Source: Streptomyces longwoodensis
Lineage (GTDB): Bacteria; Actinomycetota; Actinomycetes; Streptomycetales; Streptomycetaceae
Reading direction: 5' to 3'
DNA: 64,000 bases
NCBI RefSeq assembly: GCF_001514125.1
Contig: NZ_KQ948561.1
Span: 186,001 to 250,000 of the forward strand
Shown here: one piece after another, positions 25,287 through 33,235 of the stretch
How positions within the stretch are numbered: the first letter of the stretch is position 1
How the letters are laid out: the number at the start of each line of letters is the position of its first letter
Made by a program: the position numbers and the translations under genes
Notes under the pieces: generated by a model
The model's database searches: none
Told to the model about the DNA's origin: nothing
Seen by the model: only the letters and a program-made list of their open reading frames with translations

Positions 25287-25323
25287 ACGAGTCCCGCCCC
25301 GCGTGATGCGGGACGGGACTCGT
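25287..25323. terminator. strong bidirectional hairpin after the MFS gene
   Basis: A 16-bp stem (25287-25302 with 25308-25323, one mismatch) and a 5-nt loop start 7 nt after the MFS stop. It also lies directly downstream of the minus-strand tRNA-like gene (3' end about 25331), so it can terminate both. Confidence 0.8.
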
Positions 25324-25330
25324 GTCTCGG

Positions 25331-25400
25331 AGCGCCGGGCAGGCCTTGCACCTGCATCTCCCCGCAGGAAGCGGGGCGTCTTTCCTTGGACCACCAACGC
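25331..25400 (-). tRNA. atypical tRNA-like gene (anticodon position reads UCC, Gly)
   Basis: The minus strand folds as a full cloverleaf: 7-bp acceptor stem (25394-25400 with 25332-25338, two G-U pairs), D arm with a 3-bp stem and GG in the loop, position 26 a purine, 5-bp anticodon stem CCCCG/CGGGG, 4-nt variable loop, and 5-bp T stem GCAGG/CCTGC. The T loop reads TGCAAGG, with G where U55 is nearly universal. The anticodon loop reads CTTCCTG: U33 present, anticodon UCC, but a pyrimidine at 37, and C32 can pair with G38 to shrink the loop. CCA is not encoded. It has its own -10 (TATAGT) and a terminator. It may be a specialised or non-decoding tRNA-like RNA rather than a translational tRNA-Gly. 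Confidence 0.6.
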
Positions 25401-25426
25401 ACAGTCGGCTTCCGGGACTTCCCGGC

Positions 25427-25481
25427 GGCCGGTGTGTGATCAACTATAGCGCATCTCCGGGCTGACGATCACACACCGGCC
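25427..25481 (-). promoter_or_regulatory. promoter of the tRNA-like gene flanked by 15-bp inverted repeats
   Basis: Minus-strand -10 TATAGT (25443-25448) is close to consensus for the main sigma factor. It lies between perfect 15-bp inverted repeats GGCCGGTGTGTGATC (25427-25441) and its complement (25467-25481). The repeats could be an operator across the promoter, or a hairpin in a transcript from mdh. Expected transcription start is near 25436, about 36 nt before the tRNA-like 5' end. Confidence 0.55.
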
Positions 25482-25507
25482 GGGCACGGGCTGTCGGCCG
25501 TGCCCGG
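25480..25507 (-). terminator. hairpin downstream of mdh
   Basis: CCGGGCACGG / CCGTGCCCGG form a 10-bp perfect stem 23 nt after the mdh stop codon, before the tRNA-like promoter. Confidence 0.65.
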
Positions 25508-25530
25508 GGGCCCCGGCGGGCCGGCGTGGA

Positions 25531-26520
25531 TCAGATGAGGCCGAGGGAGCGGACCGCCTCGCGCTCCTCCGCGAGCTCCTGGACGGAGGCGTCGATCCGG
25601 GCGCGGGAGAACTCGTTGATCTCCAGGCCCTGGACGATCTCGAACCGGCCGTCCTTGGTGGTGACCGGGAAGGACGAGATGAGGCCCTCGGGGACGCCGT
25701 AGGAGCCGTCCGACGGGATGCCCATGGAGGTCCAGTCGCCGTCGGCGGTGCCGTTGACCCAGGTGTGGACGTGGTCGATGGCCGCGTTGGCGGCGGAGGC
25801 AGCGGAGGAGGCGCCGCGGGCCTCGATGATGGCGGCGCCGCGCTTGGCGACGGTCGGGATGAAGTCCTCGGCCAGCCACTTCTCGTCGTTGACGACCTCG
25901 GCGGCGTTCTTGCCGGCGACCGTGGCGTGGAAGATGTCCGGGTACTGGGTGGCGGAGTGGTTGCCCCAGATCGTCAGGCGCTTGATCTCGGAGACCGGCG
26001 TGTTCGTCTTCTTCGCGAGCTGGGTCAGCGCGCGGTTGTGGTCCAGGCGGGTCATCGCGGTGAAGCGGTCGGCCGGTACGTCCGGGGCGGCGGCCTGGGC
26101 GATCAGGGCGTTGGTGTTGGCCGGGTTGCCGACGACGAGGACCTTGATGTCGTCCGCGGCGTGGTCGTTGATGGCCTTGCCCTGGGGCTTGAAGATGCCG
26201 CCGTTGGCCTCCAGGAGGTCACCGCGCTCCATGCCCTTGGTGCGGGGGCGGGCGCCGACCAGGAGGGCGACGTTGGCGCCGTCGAAGGCGACGTTCGGGT
26301 CGTCGGTGATGTCGATGCCCTGGAGCAGCGGGAACGCGCAGTCGTCCAGCTCCATCGCGGTGCCCTCGGCGGCGCCGAGCGCCGGGGTGATCTCCAGCAG
26401 GCGCAGCTTGACCGGCACGTCCGCGCCGAGCAGCTGGCCGGAGGCGATGCGGAAGAGCAGGGCGTAACCGATCTGGCCGGCCGCGCCGGTGACGGTGACG
26501 TTCACGGGAGTGCGGGTCAT
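25531..26520 (-). CDS. mdh: malate dehydrogenase
   Basis: 329 residues, the cytoplasmic-type NAD malate dehydrogenase: TGAAGQIGYALLFRIASGQL (NAD binding), LVGARPRTKGMERGDLLEAN (substrate-binding Arg), VVGNPANTNALIA, DHNRALTQLA and the catalytic His in WGNHSATQYPD. It oxidises malate to oxaloacetate in the TCA cycle and belongs functionally with sucCD later in the window. The start at 26520 has GGAG 9 nt upstream; the open frame further upstream is not similar to the family. Confidence 0.97.
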   Translation of the reverse strand: MTRTPVNVTVTGAAGQIGYALLFRIASGQLLGADVPVKLRLLEITPALGAAEGTAMELDDCAFPLLQGIDITDDPNVAFDGANVALLVGARPRTKGMERGDLLEANGGIFKPQGKAINDHAADDIKVLVVGNPANTNALIAQAAAPDVPADRFTAMTRLDHNRALTQLAKKTNTPVSEIKRLTIWGNHSATQYPDIFHATVAGKNAAEVVNDEKWLAEDFIPTVAKRGAAIIEARGASSAASAANAAIDHVHTWVNGTADGDWTSMGIPSDGSYGVPEGLISSFPVTTKDGRFEIVQGLEINEFSRARIDASVQELAEEREAVRSLGLI

Positions 26521-26610
26521 GGCGTTCTCCGTATGACAGCTGGCGGTGGGGCGTCCCTGCCCCGGGGCGGGAACGGATGATCGATCTCTTGGCGTCAAGA
26601 GATCCACCGG

Positions 26611-27178
26611 TCAGGCTATCGCGCATCGGGCATCCCCGACCGCTGGGGCCGTGTGGCCCGTCCCACAGAGTGGACACCGCGCGAGGCGGCGGCCGCCGGT
26701 CCGGGAGGGGGTGGACGTGACGGCCGCCGTGGGGGGACCAGGCATCCGGACTCCCGTGGGGGTACGGATCGCGTGCCCCGTCCGGGGCGCCCCATGCGCG
26801 CCCCTGGTCCGCTGGCCGAGGACCACGGCCGACACCAGTACGGCCACCAGGAGGACCGAGAGCAGCGCGACCGCCGCCAGCAGCAGGCGGCCGGTGGCCG
26901 GGCGGGGCGTGTTCCTCCAGCCGTTCCCACCAGGGGACGGTCGGGTCGTCCTCGTAGCCGCCGGCGCCGCCGTACGCGCCCGCGTCCCCGCCTTCCGGGC
27001 CGCCGCCCTGCGCCGCCGCCGGACGCGGCCACGCCTCGACCGCCAACTCCCAGCGCACCGCGAGCCGTTCGGCCTCCGTGCCGGTCAGTCCCGCCACCCG
27101 GCACAGCGCCGCGACGGCGTGCCGGGGCGAGGGCTGGACACCGTTGAGGTACCGCTGCCAGGAGGACCAGGAGCCCAT
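26611..27178 (-). pseudogene. HTH/membrane protein gene disrupted by an apparent frameshift
   Basis: ATG 27178 has GGAGG at good distance and opens an HTH-like segment (WQRYLNGVQPSPRHAVAALC and the following GLTGTEAERLAVRWELAVEAW), then a Gly-rich linker to VPWWERLEEH near 26913. Just there the sensible frame changes by +1: the next frame reads RPATGRLLLAAVALLSVLLV, a membrane helix, and ends at the TGA at 26611. The original frame instead stays open through the mdh promoter and 300 nt into mdh, which is implausible. So either one base was inserted (or two lost) near 26910-26930, or there is a sequencing error, or recoding. Proteins with an N-terminal XRE-like HTH and one helix are common in Streptomyces. 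The N-terminus also looks short for an HTH. Confidence 0.6.
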
Positions 27179-27258
27179 CCCCCGCCTCCACGGCGTCGTC
27201 CCCTGGTCGCCCGGCCCGCCCGGGTCCGCTCCGGGGGACGACGGCGGACGGCTGTTCG

Positions 27259-27273
27259 GTTCCGTACCGGAAC
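27259..27273. promoter_or_regulatory. palindrome GTTCCG-TAC-CGGAAC
   Basis: Perfect 6-bp inverted repeat around 3 bp, about 80 nt upstream of the disrupted HTH/membrane gene. A possible operator; no regulator is identified. Confidence 0.4.
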
Positions 27274-27393
27274 GGTCACTTCCGTGCCACAGCGGGCTGA
27301 CAGCTGTTGAACGGCACGTTCACCGTGCGGGAGCGTGGAACGCGTCGGCGGCCCGCCCTCGCTCGGGGGAGGGGACGGGCCGCCGACGTGCCG

Positions 27394-28071
27394 TCAGTTG
27401 CTGACCGTGAAGTGCAGGGTGTCCTTCAGGAACGGGATCTGCAGCCACGGACCGGGCTGCGCCATCAGGGCGAGCAGGACGATCGCGGCGCCCAGCACGC
27501 CGTACGTCACGATGTCGGTGAACCGCGAGCGCACGGCCAGCATGCCGACGCCCGGCAGCAGCCAGCGCAGCGCAGCGCCGACCAGCAGGGCGGCGCCGAT
27601 CAGGATGCAGCCGACGCGGAACACGTCCAGCGCGGTCAGCAGCAGGCCCAGCGCCACCAGGCCCAGGACGGCGAGCATCGGCCACTGCCGGGCGGGCGCC
27701 GGCGCGTCCCCGGGAGCGGCCCGGCCGCCGCCCTCGGGGCGGGCGGTGTCCCGGGTGAACAGCGGGAAGCGGCGCGTGACACGGCGGGGCCGGCCCTCGG
27801 CGTCGGGCGCGCTGACCGGACCGCGCACCAGCGGCTTCTCGAACGCCTCGGCCCCCTCGGGCACGGGACCGAGGGACCCTTCCTCGCCGTCGGGGCCCGG
27901 GGCGTCGTCCGGGTCCGGGGTGTCCTCCGGGTGCTGCGTGTCCTGAGAATCCTGGGGGCGGGGCGCGTCCTGAGCGGTGACCGCGTTCTCCGCGCCGTCC
28001 GCGTCCCGCGTGGCGTCGGCGTCCTTCGGCGCGCCCTGGGCGCGGAGTTGCCGTCCTGGCTCAGCCGACAC
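27394..28071 (-). CDS. DUF3017 membrane protein
   Basis: 225 residues. The first 125 are acidic, polar and low in complexity (runs of D, P, A, E). The C-terminal third has three membrane helices: WPMLAVLGLVALGLLLTALD, CILIGAALLVGAALRWLL and YGVLGAAIVLLALMAQ. DUF3017 proteins occur downstream of folD in actinomycetes, as here. The GTG start overlaps the folD stop by 11 nt, implying coupled translation. Function unknown; the association with folD is conserved but unexplained. Confidence 0.87.
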   Translation of the reverse strand: MSAEPGRQLRAQGAPKDADATRDADGAENAVTAQDAPRPQDSQDTQHPEDTPDPDDAPGPDGEEGSLGPVPEGAEAFEKPLVRGPVSAPDAEGRPRRVTRRFPLFTRDTARPEGGGRAAPGDAPAPARQWPMLAVLGLVALGLLLTALDVFRVGCILIGAALLVGAALRWLLPGVGMLAVRSRFTDIVTYGVLGAAIVLLALMAQPGPWLQIPFLKDTLHFTVSN

Positions 28072-28915
28072 TGCGCTCCGCCGCCTCGACCACGTTGACG
28101 AGCAGCTGCGCGCGGGTCATCGGGCCGACACCGCCGGGGTTGGGGGAGATCCAGGCGGCGACCTCGCGGACGTCGGGGTGGACGTCGCCCACGATCCGGC
28201 CCTCGGCGTTGCGCGAGACGCCGACGTCGAGGACGGCCGCACCGGGCTTGACGTCCTCCGCGCGGATCAGGTGCGCGGAGCCGGCCGCGGCCACGATGAC
28301 GTCGGCGCGCTTGAGGTGCGCGGACAGGTCACGGGTGCCGGTGTGGCACTGCGTCACCGTGGCGTTCTCGCTGCGCCGGGTCAGCAGCAGCGGCATCGGC
28401 CGGCCGATGGTCACACCGCGGCCGACGACCACCACTTCGGCGCCCTTGGTCTCCACGCCGTAGCGACGCAGCAGCGTGAGCACGCCGTTGGGGGTGCAGG
28501 GCAGCGGGGCCGGCTCGTTGAGGACGAGGCGGCCGAGGTTCATCGGGTGCAGGCCGTCGGCGTCCTTGTCCGGGTCCATCAGCTCCAGGATGCGGTTCTC
28601 GTCGATGCCCTTGGGCAGCGGGAGCTGCACGATGTAACCGGTGCAGGACGGGTCCTCGTTCAGCTCGCGGACGACCGCCTCGATCTCCTCCTGCGTGGCC
28701 GTGGCGGGCAGTTCGCGCTGGATGGAGGCGATGCCGACCTCGGCGCAGTCGCGGTGCTTGCCGGCGACGTACTTCTGGCTGCCGGGGTCGTCCCCCACGA
28801 GGATCGTGCCGAGGCCGGGCGTCACGCCCTTCTCCTTCAGCGCCGCCACACGGGCGGTCAGCTCGGACTTGATCTCGGCTGCGGTGGCCTTGCCATCGAG
28901 AATCTGGGCGGTCAT
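28061..28915 (-). CDS. folD: bifunctional methylenetetrahydrofolate dehydrogenase/cyclohydrolase
   Basis: 284 residues with the FolD signatures EDPSCTGYIVQLPLPKGID and PCTPNGVLTLLRRYGVETKG, the nucleotide-binding GRGVTIGRPMPLLL and the C-terminal NPGGVGPMTRAQLLVN. It converts methylene-THF to formyl-THF, the donor used by PurN and PurH and supplied through GlyA, all in this window. The catalytic Lys is in VAGKHRD. The start at 28915 is supported by GGAGG 2-7 nt upstream. Confidence 0.97.
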   Translation of the reverse strand: MTAQILDGKATAAEIKSELTARVAALKEKGVTPGLGTILVGDDPGSQKYVAGKHRDCAEVGIASIQRELPATATQEEIEAVVRELNEDPSCTGYIVQLPLPKGIDENRILELMDPDKDADGLHPMNLGRLVLNEPAPLPCTPNGVLTLLRRYGVETKGAEVVVVGRGVTIGRPMPLLLTRRSENATVTQCHTGTRDLSAHLKRADVIVAAAGSAHLIRAEDVKPGAAVLDVGVSRNAEGRIVGDVHPDVREVAAWISPNPGGVGPMTRAQLLVNVVEAAERSVG

Positions 28916-29002
28916 GCCTCCATCCTCGCGGATGACCGGCCCCCGGTTCCAATCAGGGTGGCCGGCGGGCGGCCCGGCCCCCGTCCCCGGGGTGACCTCC
29001 GA

Positions 29003-29020
29003 TGTTGCACTTGCACAACA
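29003..29020. promoter_or_regulatory. AT-richer palindrome TGTTG-N8-CAACA upstream of the RDD gene
   Basis: The element contains the overlapping direct repeat TTGCAC-TTGCAC and lies next to TATATC (29026-29031), a plausible -10, in the 253-bp region between folD and the RDD gene. It stands out as AT-rich against the local background. Confidence 0.35.
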
Positions 29021-29168
29021 GCCGTATATCCGACTGGACAAGTACTCGTCCGGCACATGACGATGAGCGGCGCATCACTGCGGTCCGGCAGGGGGACGAA
29101 CCGCTCACGCCCACCCGTTCCTCCGCGGCATCCGCGACGTCCCCAGAGGCAACGGAGGAAACACAGTC

Positions 29169-29771
29169 ATGAGCTTCGGCCAGCCCGGCGGCAACCCCTA
29201 CGGGGAGCAGCCGCAGAACCCCCAGCAGCCCGGCTACCCGGCCTACCCGCAGGCCCCGCAGGGCATCCCGCCGCAGCAGGGCTACGGCTACCCCCAGCAG
29301 CAGCCCGGTTATCCGCAGCAGGGCTACGGCTACCCGCAGCAGCCGGGCTACGGCGCCCGTCCCGAGCTCGCCCACTGGGGCCTGCGCGTCGGCTCGTTCC
29401 TGCTCGACGGCCTGATCATCGCCGGCCCGATGTACGCGCTCATCGGCATCGCGGCCGCCATGGGCAGCGACACGGCGGCCGGGGCCGTCGTCACGCTGAT
29501 CGGCGTCCTGTACGCCATCGGCATGGGCTTCTACCAGCTCTACCTGGAGGGCTCGACCGGCCAGACCACCGGCAAGAAGGTCGTCGGCACGCGCGTGCTG
29601 CGCGAGGCCGACGGCAGCACGCTGGGCTTCGGCATGGCCTTCGTGCGCCGCCTGGCGCACATCGTCGACGGCCTGCCCTGCTACCTCGGCTACCTGTGGC
29701 CGCTGTGGGACGACAAGAAGCAGACGTTCGCCGACAAGATGTGCTCGACCCTGGTGGTCCGCGCCCAGTAA
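29169..29771 (+). CDS. RDD-family membrane protein with Gln/Pro/Gly/Tyr-rich N-terminus
   Basis: 200 residues. Residues 1-65 are a disordered tract built from repeats such as GYGYPQQQPGYPQQGY. The rest is an RDD domain: first helix with the Arg-Asp pair (LRVGSFLLDGLIIAGPMYAL), the second hydrophobic pair at about 100-125, the conserved TGKKVVGTRVLREADG and a C-terminal helix region ending DKMCSTLVV. RDD proteins are small membrane proteins of unclear function, some linked to ion transport. GGAGG at 29154-29158, about 10 nt upstream, supports the ATG. Shares a bidirectional terminator with purH. Confidence 0.9.
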   Translation: MSFGQPGGNPYGEQPQNPQQPGYPAYPQAPQGIPPQQGYGYPQQQPGYPQQGYGYPQQPGYGARPELAHWGLRVGSFLLDGLIIAGPMYALIGIAAAMGSDTAAGAVVTLIGVLYAIGMGFYQLYLEGSTGQTTGKKVVGTRVLREADGSTLGFGMAFVRRLAHIVDGLPCYLGYLWPLWDDKKQTFADKMCSTLVVRAQ

Positions 29772-29794
29772 CGCGCCGGGCGCCACCGCGCCAC

Positions 29795-29840
29795 ATGAGA
29801 GGGCCCGCCGACCGGAGGAACGGTCGACGGGCCCTCTCAT
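29795..29840. terminator. bidirectional terminator between the RDD gene and purH
   Basis: 20-bp stem (29795-29814 with 29821-29840, one mismatch) and a 6-nt loop GAGGAA between two convergent genes. Confidence 0.85.
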
Positions 29841-29856
29841 GCGCCCACGCCGCGGT

Positions 29857-29905
29857 CAGCGCGGCTCGGCGCTTCAGTGACTCGGCGTTTCAGCGGCTCA
29901 GCGGC
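29857..29905. repeat. short degenerate direct repeats between terminator and purH stop
   Basis: Units such as CGGCTCGGCGCTTCAG, CTCGGCGTTTCAG, CGGCTCAG and CGGCTCAG follow one another. No function is evident; they lie in the 3' untranslated region of purH. Confidence 0.5.
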
Positions 29906-29910
29906 TCAGC

Positions 29911-31473
29911 TCAGTGGAAGAAGTGCCGCGTGCCCGTGAAGTACATCGTCACGCCCGCCTCCTTGGCGGCCTCCACGACCTGCTCGTCCCGGATCGAGCC
30001 GCCCGGCTGGACGATGGCCCGCACCCCGGCGCCGATCAGGATCTCCGGGCCGTCGGGGAAGGGGAAGAACGCGTCGGAGGCCGCGAAGGCACCCCGGGCG
30101 CGCTCCTCGCCGGCCCGCTCGACGGCCAGCTTGCAGGAGTCCACGCGGTTGACCTGGCCCATGCCGACGCCGACCGAGGCGCCGTCCTTGGCGAGCAGGA
30201 TCGCGTTGGACTTCACCGCGCGGCAGGCCTTCCAGGCGAAGGCGAGCTGCTGGAGCTCCTCGGGCGACAGGGCCTCGCCGGACGCCAGCGTCCAGTGGGC
30301 CGGGTCGTCGCCCTCGGCCTGGAGCCGGTCGGCGACCTGGAGCAGCGCGCCGCCGTCGATCGGCTTGACCTCGACCGCGCCGGCCGGGCCGTCGGGACAG
30401 CGCAGCACCCGGATGTTCTTCTTCCGGGTGAGGACCTCCAGGGCCCCCTCCTCGTAGTCCGGGGCGACGATGACCTCGGTGAAGATCTCCGCGACCTGCT
30501 CCGCCATCTCCTTGCTGACCGACCGGTTGACGGCGATGACCCCGCCGAACGCGGACAGCGGGTCGCACGCGTGCGCCTTGCGGTGCGCCTCGGCGACGTC
30601 CGAACCGATCGCGATGCCACAGGGGTTGGCGTGCTTGATGATCGCCACGCAGGGCTCGGCGTGGTCGTACGCGGCACGGCGGGCGGCGTCCGTGTCCGTG
30701 TAGTTGTTGTACGACATCTCCTTGCCGTGCAGCTGCTCGGCGGCCGCGAGCCCGCCCTCGCCGGAGGTGTAGAGGGCGGCGGGCTGGTGCGGGTTCTCGC
30801 CGTAGCGCAGGGTGTGCGCGCGCTGCAGCGAGGAGGCGACGAACTCGGGGAACTGCGAGTCGTCGGCGGGGGCGTAGGAGGACGCGAACCAGGAGGAGAC
30901 GGCGATGTCGTACTCCGCCGTGTGCCGGAAGGCCTCGGCGGCCAGCCGCTTGCGGGCGGCGAGGTCGAAGCCGCCGTCCTTGACGGCCGCGAGGACGTCG
31001 GCGTACCGGCCGGGGCTGGTGACCACGGCGACGGAGGGGTGGTTCTTGGCGGCGGCGCGGACCATCGACGGACCGCCGATGTCGATCTGCTCCACGCACT
31101 CGTCGGGGGTGGCGCCGGAGGCGACGGTCTCGCGGAACGGGTAGAGGTTGACCACGACGAGGTCGAACGGCTCCACGCCCAGCTCGGCGAGCTGCTCGCG
31201 GTGGCTGTCCAGGCGCAGGTCGGCGAGGATGCCGGCGTGCACCTTCGGGTGCAGGGTCTTGACCCGGCCGTCCAGGCACTCGGGGAAGCCGGTCAGCTCC
31301 TCGACCTTGGTGACGGGGACACCGGCGGCGGCGATACGGCCGGCCGTCGACCCGGTGGAGACCAGCTCCACGCCGGCCTCGTGCAGCCCGCGGGCCAGCT
31401 CCTCCAGGCCGGTCTTGTCGTAGACGCTGACGAGCGCGCGACGAATGGCCCGCTTGTTGCTCTCGGCGGTCAC
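29911..31473 (-). CDS. purH: bifunctional AICAR transformylase/IMP cyclohydrolase
   Basis: 520 residues. The N-terminal cyclohydrolase domain shows ALVSVYDKTGLEELARGL, STGSTAGRIAAAG, PECLDGRVKTLHPKVHAGIL and NLYPFRETVA. The transformylase domain has LRYGENPHQPAALY, the catalytic pair region IIKHANPCGIAIG and the C-terminal ending MYFTGTRHFFH. It performs the last two steps of IMP synthesis using formyl-THF. The GTG start lies in the purN stop codon (GTGA), so the two are coupled. Confidence 0.97.
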   Translation of the reverse strand: MTAESNKRAIRRALVSVYDKTGLEELARGLHEAGVELVSTGSTAGRIAAAGVPVTKVEELTGFPECLDGRVKTLHPKVHAGILADLRLDSHREQLAELGVEPFDLVVVNLYPFRETVASGATPDECVEQIDIGGPSMVRAAAKNHPSVAVVTSPGRYADVLAAVKDGGFDLAARKRLAAEAFRHTAEYDIAVSSWFASSYAPADDSQFPEFVASSLQRAHTLRYGENPHQPAALYTSGEGGLAAAEQLHGKEMSYNNYTDTDAARRAAYDHAEPCVAIIKHANPCGIAIGSDVAEAHRKAHACDPLSAFGGVIAVNRSVSKEMAEQVAEIFTEVIVAPDYEEGALEVLTRKKNIRVLRCPDGPAGAVEVKPIDGGALLQVADRLQAEGDDPAHWTLASGEALSPEELQQLAFAWKACRAVKSNAILLAKDGASVGVGMGQVNRVDSCKLAVERAGEERARGAFAASDAFFPFPDGPEILIGAGVRAIVQPGGSIRDEQVVEAAKEAGVTMYFTGTRHFFH

Positions 31474-32099
31474 TGGATAACTACCTTTCGTCCCTCAATG
31501 CGATGGCCGTTGCGGGCGAGCCGCCCCACGACCTCGACGAGCAGCCTTCGCTCGACGTCCTTGATGCGCTCGTGCAGAGCGCTCTCGTCGTCCTCGTCCC
31601 GGACCTCCACCACGCCCTGCGCGATGATCGGCCCGGTGTCGACGCCGTCGTCGACGAAGTGGACGGTGCAGCCGGTGACCTTGGCGCCGTACGCGAGCGC
31701 GTCACGGACGCCGTGGGCGCCGGGAAAACTGGGCAGCAGCGCGGGGTGGGTGTTCACGAACCGCCCGCCGAACCGCGCGAGGAACTCCTTGCCCACGATC
31801 TTCATGAACCCGGCGGACACCACCAGGTCCGGCTCGTACGCGCCGACGGCCTCCGCGAGCGCGGCGTCCCACGCCTGACGGGTCTCGTGGTCCTTGACCC
31901 GGCACACGAAGGTGGGCAGCCCGGCGCGCTCGGCGCGGGCCAGCCCCTCGATGCCGTCCCGGTCCGCCCCGACGGCGACGATCCGCGCTCCGTACGACTC
32001 GGCTCCGGTGCGCTCGATCTCGTCGAGGAGCGCCTGCAGGTTGGTGCCTGATCCGGAGACCAGGACGACGAGGCGCTTGGCCACGGGCTTGGCGGCCAC
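31470..32099 (-). CDS. purN: phosphoribosylglycinamide formyltransferase
   Basis: 209 residues with the GART hallmarks: LVVLVSGSGTNLQALLDEIE, VVSAGFMKIVGKEFLARF (catalytic Asn replaced by the usual context near HPALLPSFPGAHGVRDAL) and VDDGVDTGPIIAQGVVEV. It adds the first formyl group in purine synthesis. The GTG start at 32099 has AAAGGG 9 nt upstream. Upstream is a 296-bp region that holds the purNH promoter and the divergent membrane-protein gene. Confidence 0.97.
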   Translation of the reverse strand: MAAKPVAKRLVVLVSGSGTNLQALLDEIERTGAESYGARIVAVGADRDGIEGLARAERAGLPTFVCRVKDHETRQAWDAALAEAVGAYEPDLVVSAGFMKIVGKEFLARFGGRFVNTHPALLPSFPGAHGVRDALAYGAKVTGCTVHFVDDGVDTGPIIAQGVVEVRDEDDESALHERIKDVERRLLVEVVGRLARNGHRIEGRKVVIQ

Positions 32100-32395
32100 G
32101 GTGGGGCCCTTTCTCGGGGAAGCGGTTGCGCGGTCGGCGTGCGTACGGCCGCTTTGTACGGTCGTACGAATGCTTCGCGCCCCCGGATACGGGGAAGTCT
32201 ACGAAGCGGCCGACCGTCAGCAACGATACCGGCACTCCGGACGGCCCCCGTGGGACGGGGGCGCGGCCGGAAGGTAGCGTCTGCGGGAGCGGTCCCGGGA
32301 ACGCCGTGGAGGCACGGCACGTTTCCCGGGTGAACGCTCACGAAGACAGCAATTCTTCGGTCACCTGTTGGTCACCTAGGGGAAGACGCCTTTTG

Positions 32396-33217
32396 ATGCC
32401 GGACCGCAGCCTGCGACCCCTCACGTTCCCCCCGCACCCCGCCCAGGGAGGGGAGCGCGTCCCGGCGCTGCTGCGGGAGCGTCCGACGTCACCCCCCGAC
32501 GCACCCGACGAGCACCGTGGGGGCGGGGACCGGCCCGGCAGGGACGAGGCGGCCGACGAGGACAACCCCTTCGCGCCGCCGCCCGAGGGCACCCCCGACC
32601 GCCCCTGGCAGCCCCGCCGCCCTGCCCAGGGCTCCGACGACGACCAGGGCCACCCCCCGGCGGCCGGACAGGACCCCTCCGGGCACGGTCCGGCCGGCGC
32701 CCCGTGGGGCAGCCAGTGGAGCGACCGCCAGCCCGGCCGCTCCTCCGGCGGCTTCGGCGAGCGTCCCGGCAGCGGCCCCGAGGGCCCGGCCGGCCCCGGC
32801 GCGCCCGGCCCGCGCTGGGACCCCATGGACCCCGCCCAGCGCCGCGCGCGCTACGCCCTGCTCAGCGGCATGTGGGGCTTCTTCTTCGCCCTGTTCGGCT
32901 GGCCCTACGTCGCCCTGCTGCTGGGCGCGCTGGCCCTGTACTGGGGCATCAGCGCCCTGCGCGCGAAGCCCCGCACCCCGGACCCGGAGACGCCGGCCGC
33001 GCCCGAGCCGCCCGGCCGCCCGAAGACCACGGCGGCGATCACCGGGCTGGTCACGGCGTCCCTCGCGCTGGCCCTGGTCGCGGTGGGCTTCACGGCCCAG
33101 CTGGTGTACCAGGACTACTACACCTGCACGAAGGACGCCCTGACCCACGAGGCGAAGCAGTCCTGCAGCGACCTGCTGCCGAAGGAACTGCGGGGCGTGC
33201 TGGGGACGGGCGGCTAG
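32396..33217 (+). CDS. membrane protein with disordered Pro-rich N-terminus (position of Rv0954)
   Basis: 273 residues. Residues 1-140 are Pro/Gly/Arg/Asp-rich and disordered, then two helices, YALLSGMWGFFFALFGWPYV and ALLLGALALYWGISAL, a Pro-rich loop, a third helix (AITGLVTASLALALVAVGF) and a short tail with two Cys (YTCTKDALTHEAKQSC). No named domain is clear beyond a DUF4190-like look of the helices. In M. tuberculosis a membrane protein (Rv0954) occupies the same place between perM and purN, so I regard it as the positional counterpart. The ATG at 32396 lacks a strong ribosome-binding site and the frame is open upstream, so the start is uncertain. Confidence 0.75.
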   Translation: MPDRSLRPLTFPPHPAQGGERVPALLRERPTSPPDAPDEHRGGGDRPGRDEAADEDNPFAPPPEGTPDRPWQPRRPAQGSDDDQGHPPAAGQDPSGHGPAGAPWGSQWSDRQPGRSSGGFGERPGSGPEGPAGPGAPGPRWDPMDPAQRRARYALLSGMWGFFFALFGWPYVALLLGALALYWGISALRAKPRTPDPETPAAPEPPGRPKTTAAITGLVTASLALALVAVGFTAQLVYQDYYTCTKDALTHEAKQSCSDLLPKELRGVLGTGG

Positions 33218-33235
33218 CCGGGGCGGGGAGCCCGG

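Noticed and set aside
25331..25400. tRNA on the plus strand at the same place
   Set aside because: The plus-strand reading puts CCTTGCA where the D loop should be and lacks any T-arm pattern; only the minus strand folds in proper order.
26219..27178. 319-residue protein from the HTH start running into mdh
   Set aside because: The C-terminal half is an out-of-frame reading of the mdh gene; the membrane helix lies in the +1 frame instead.
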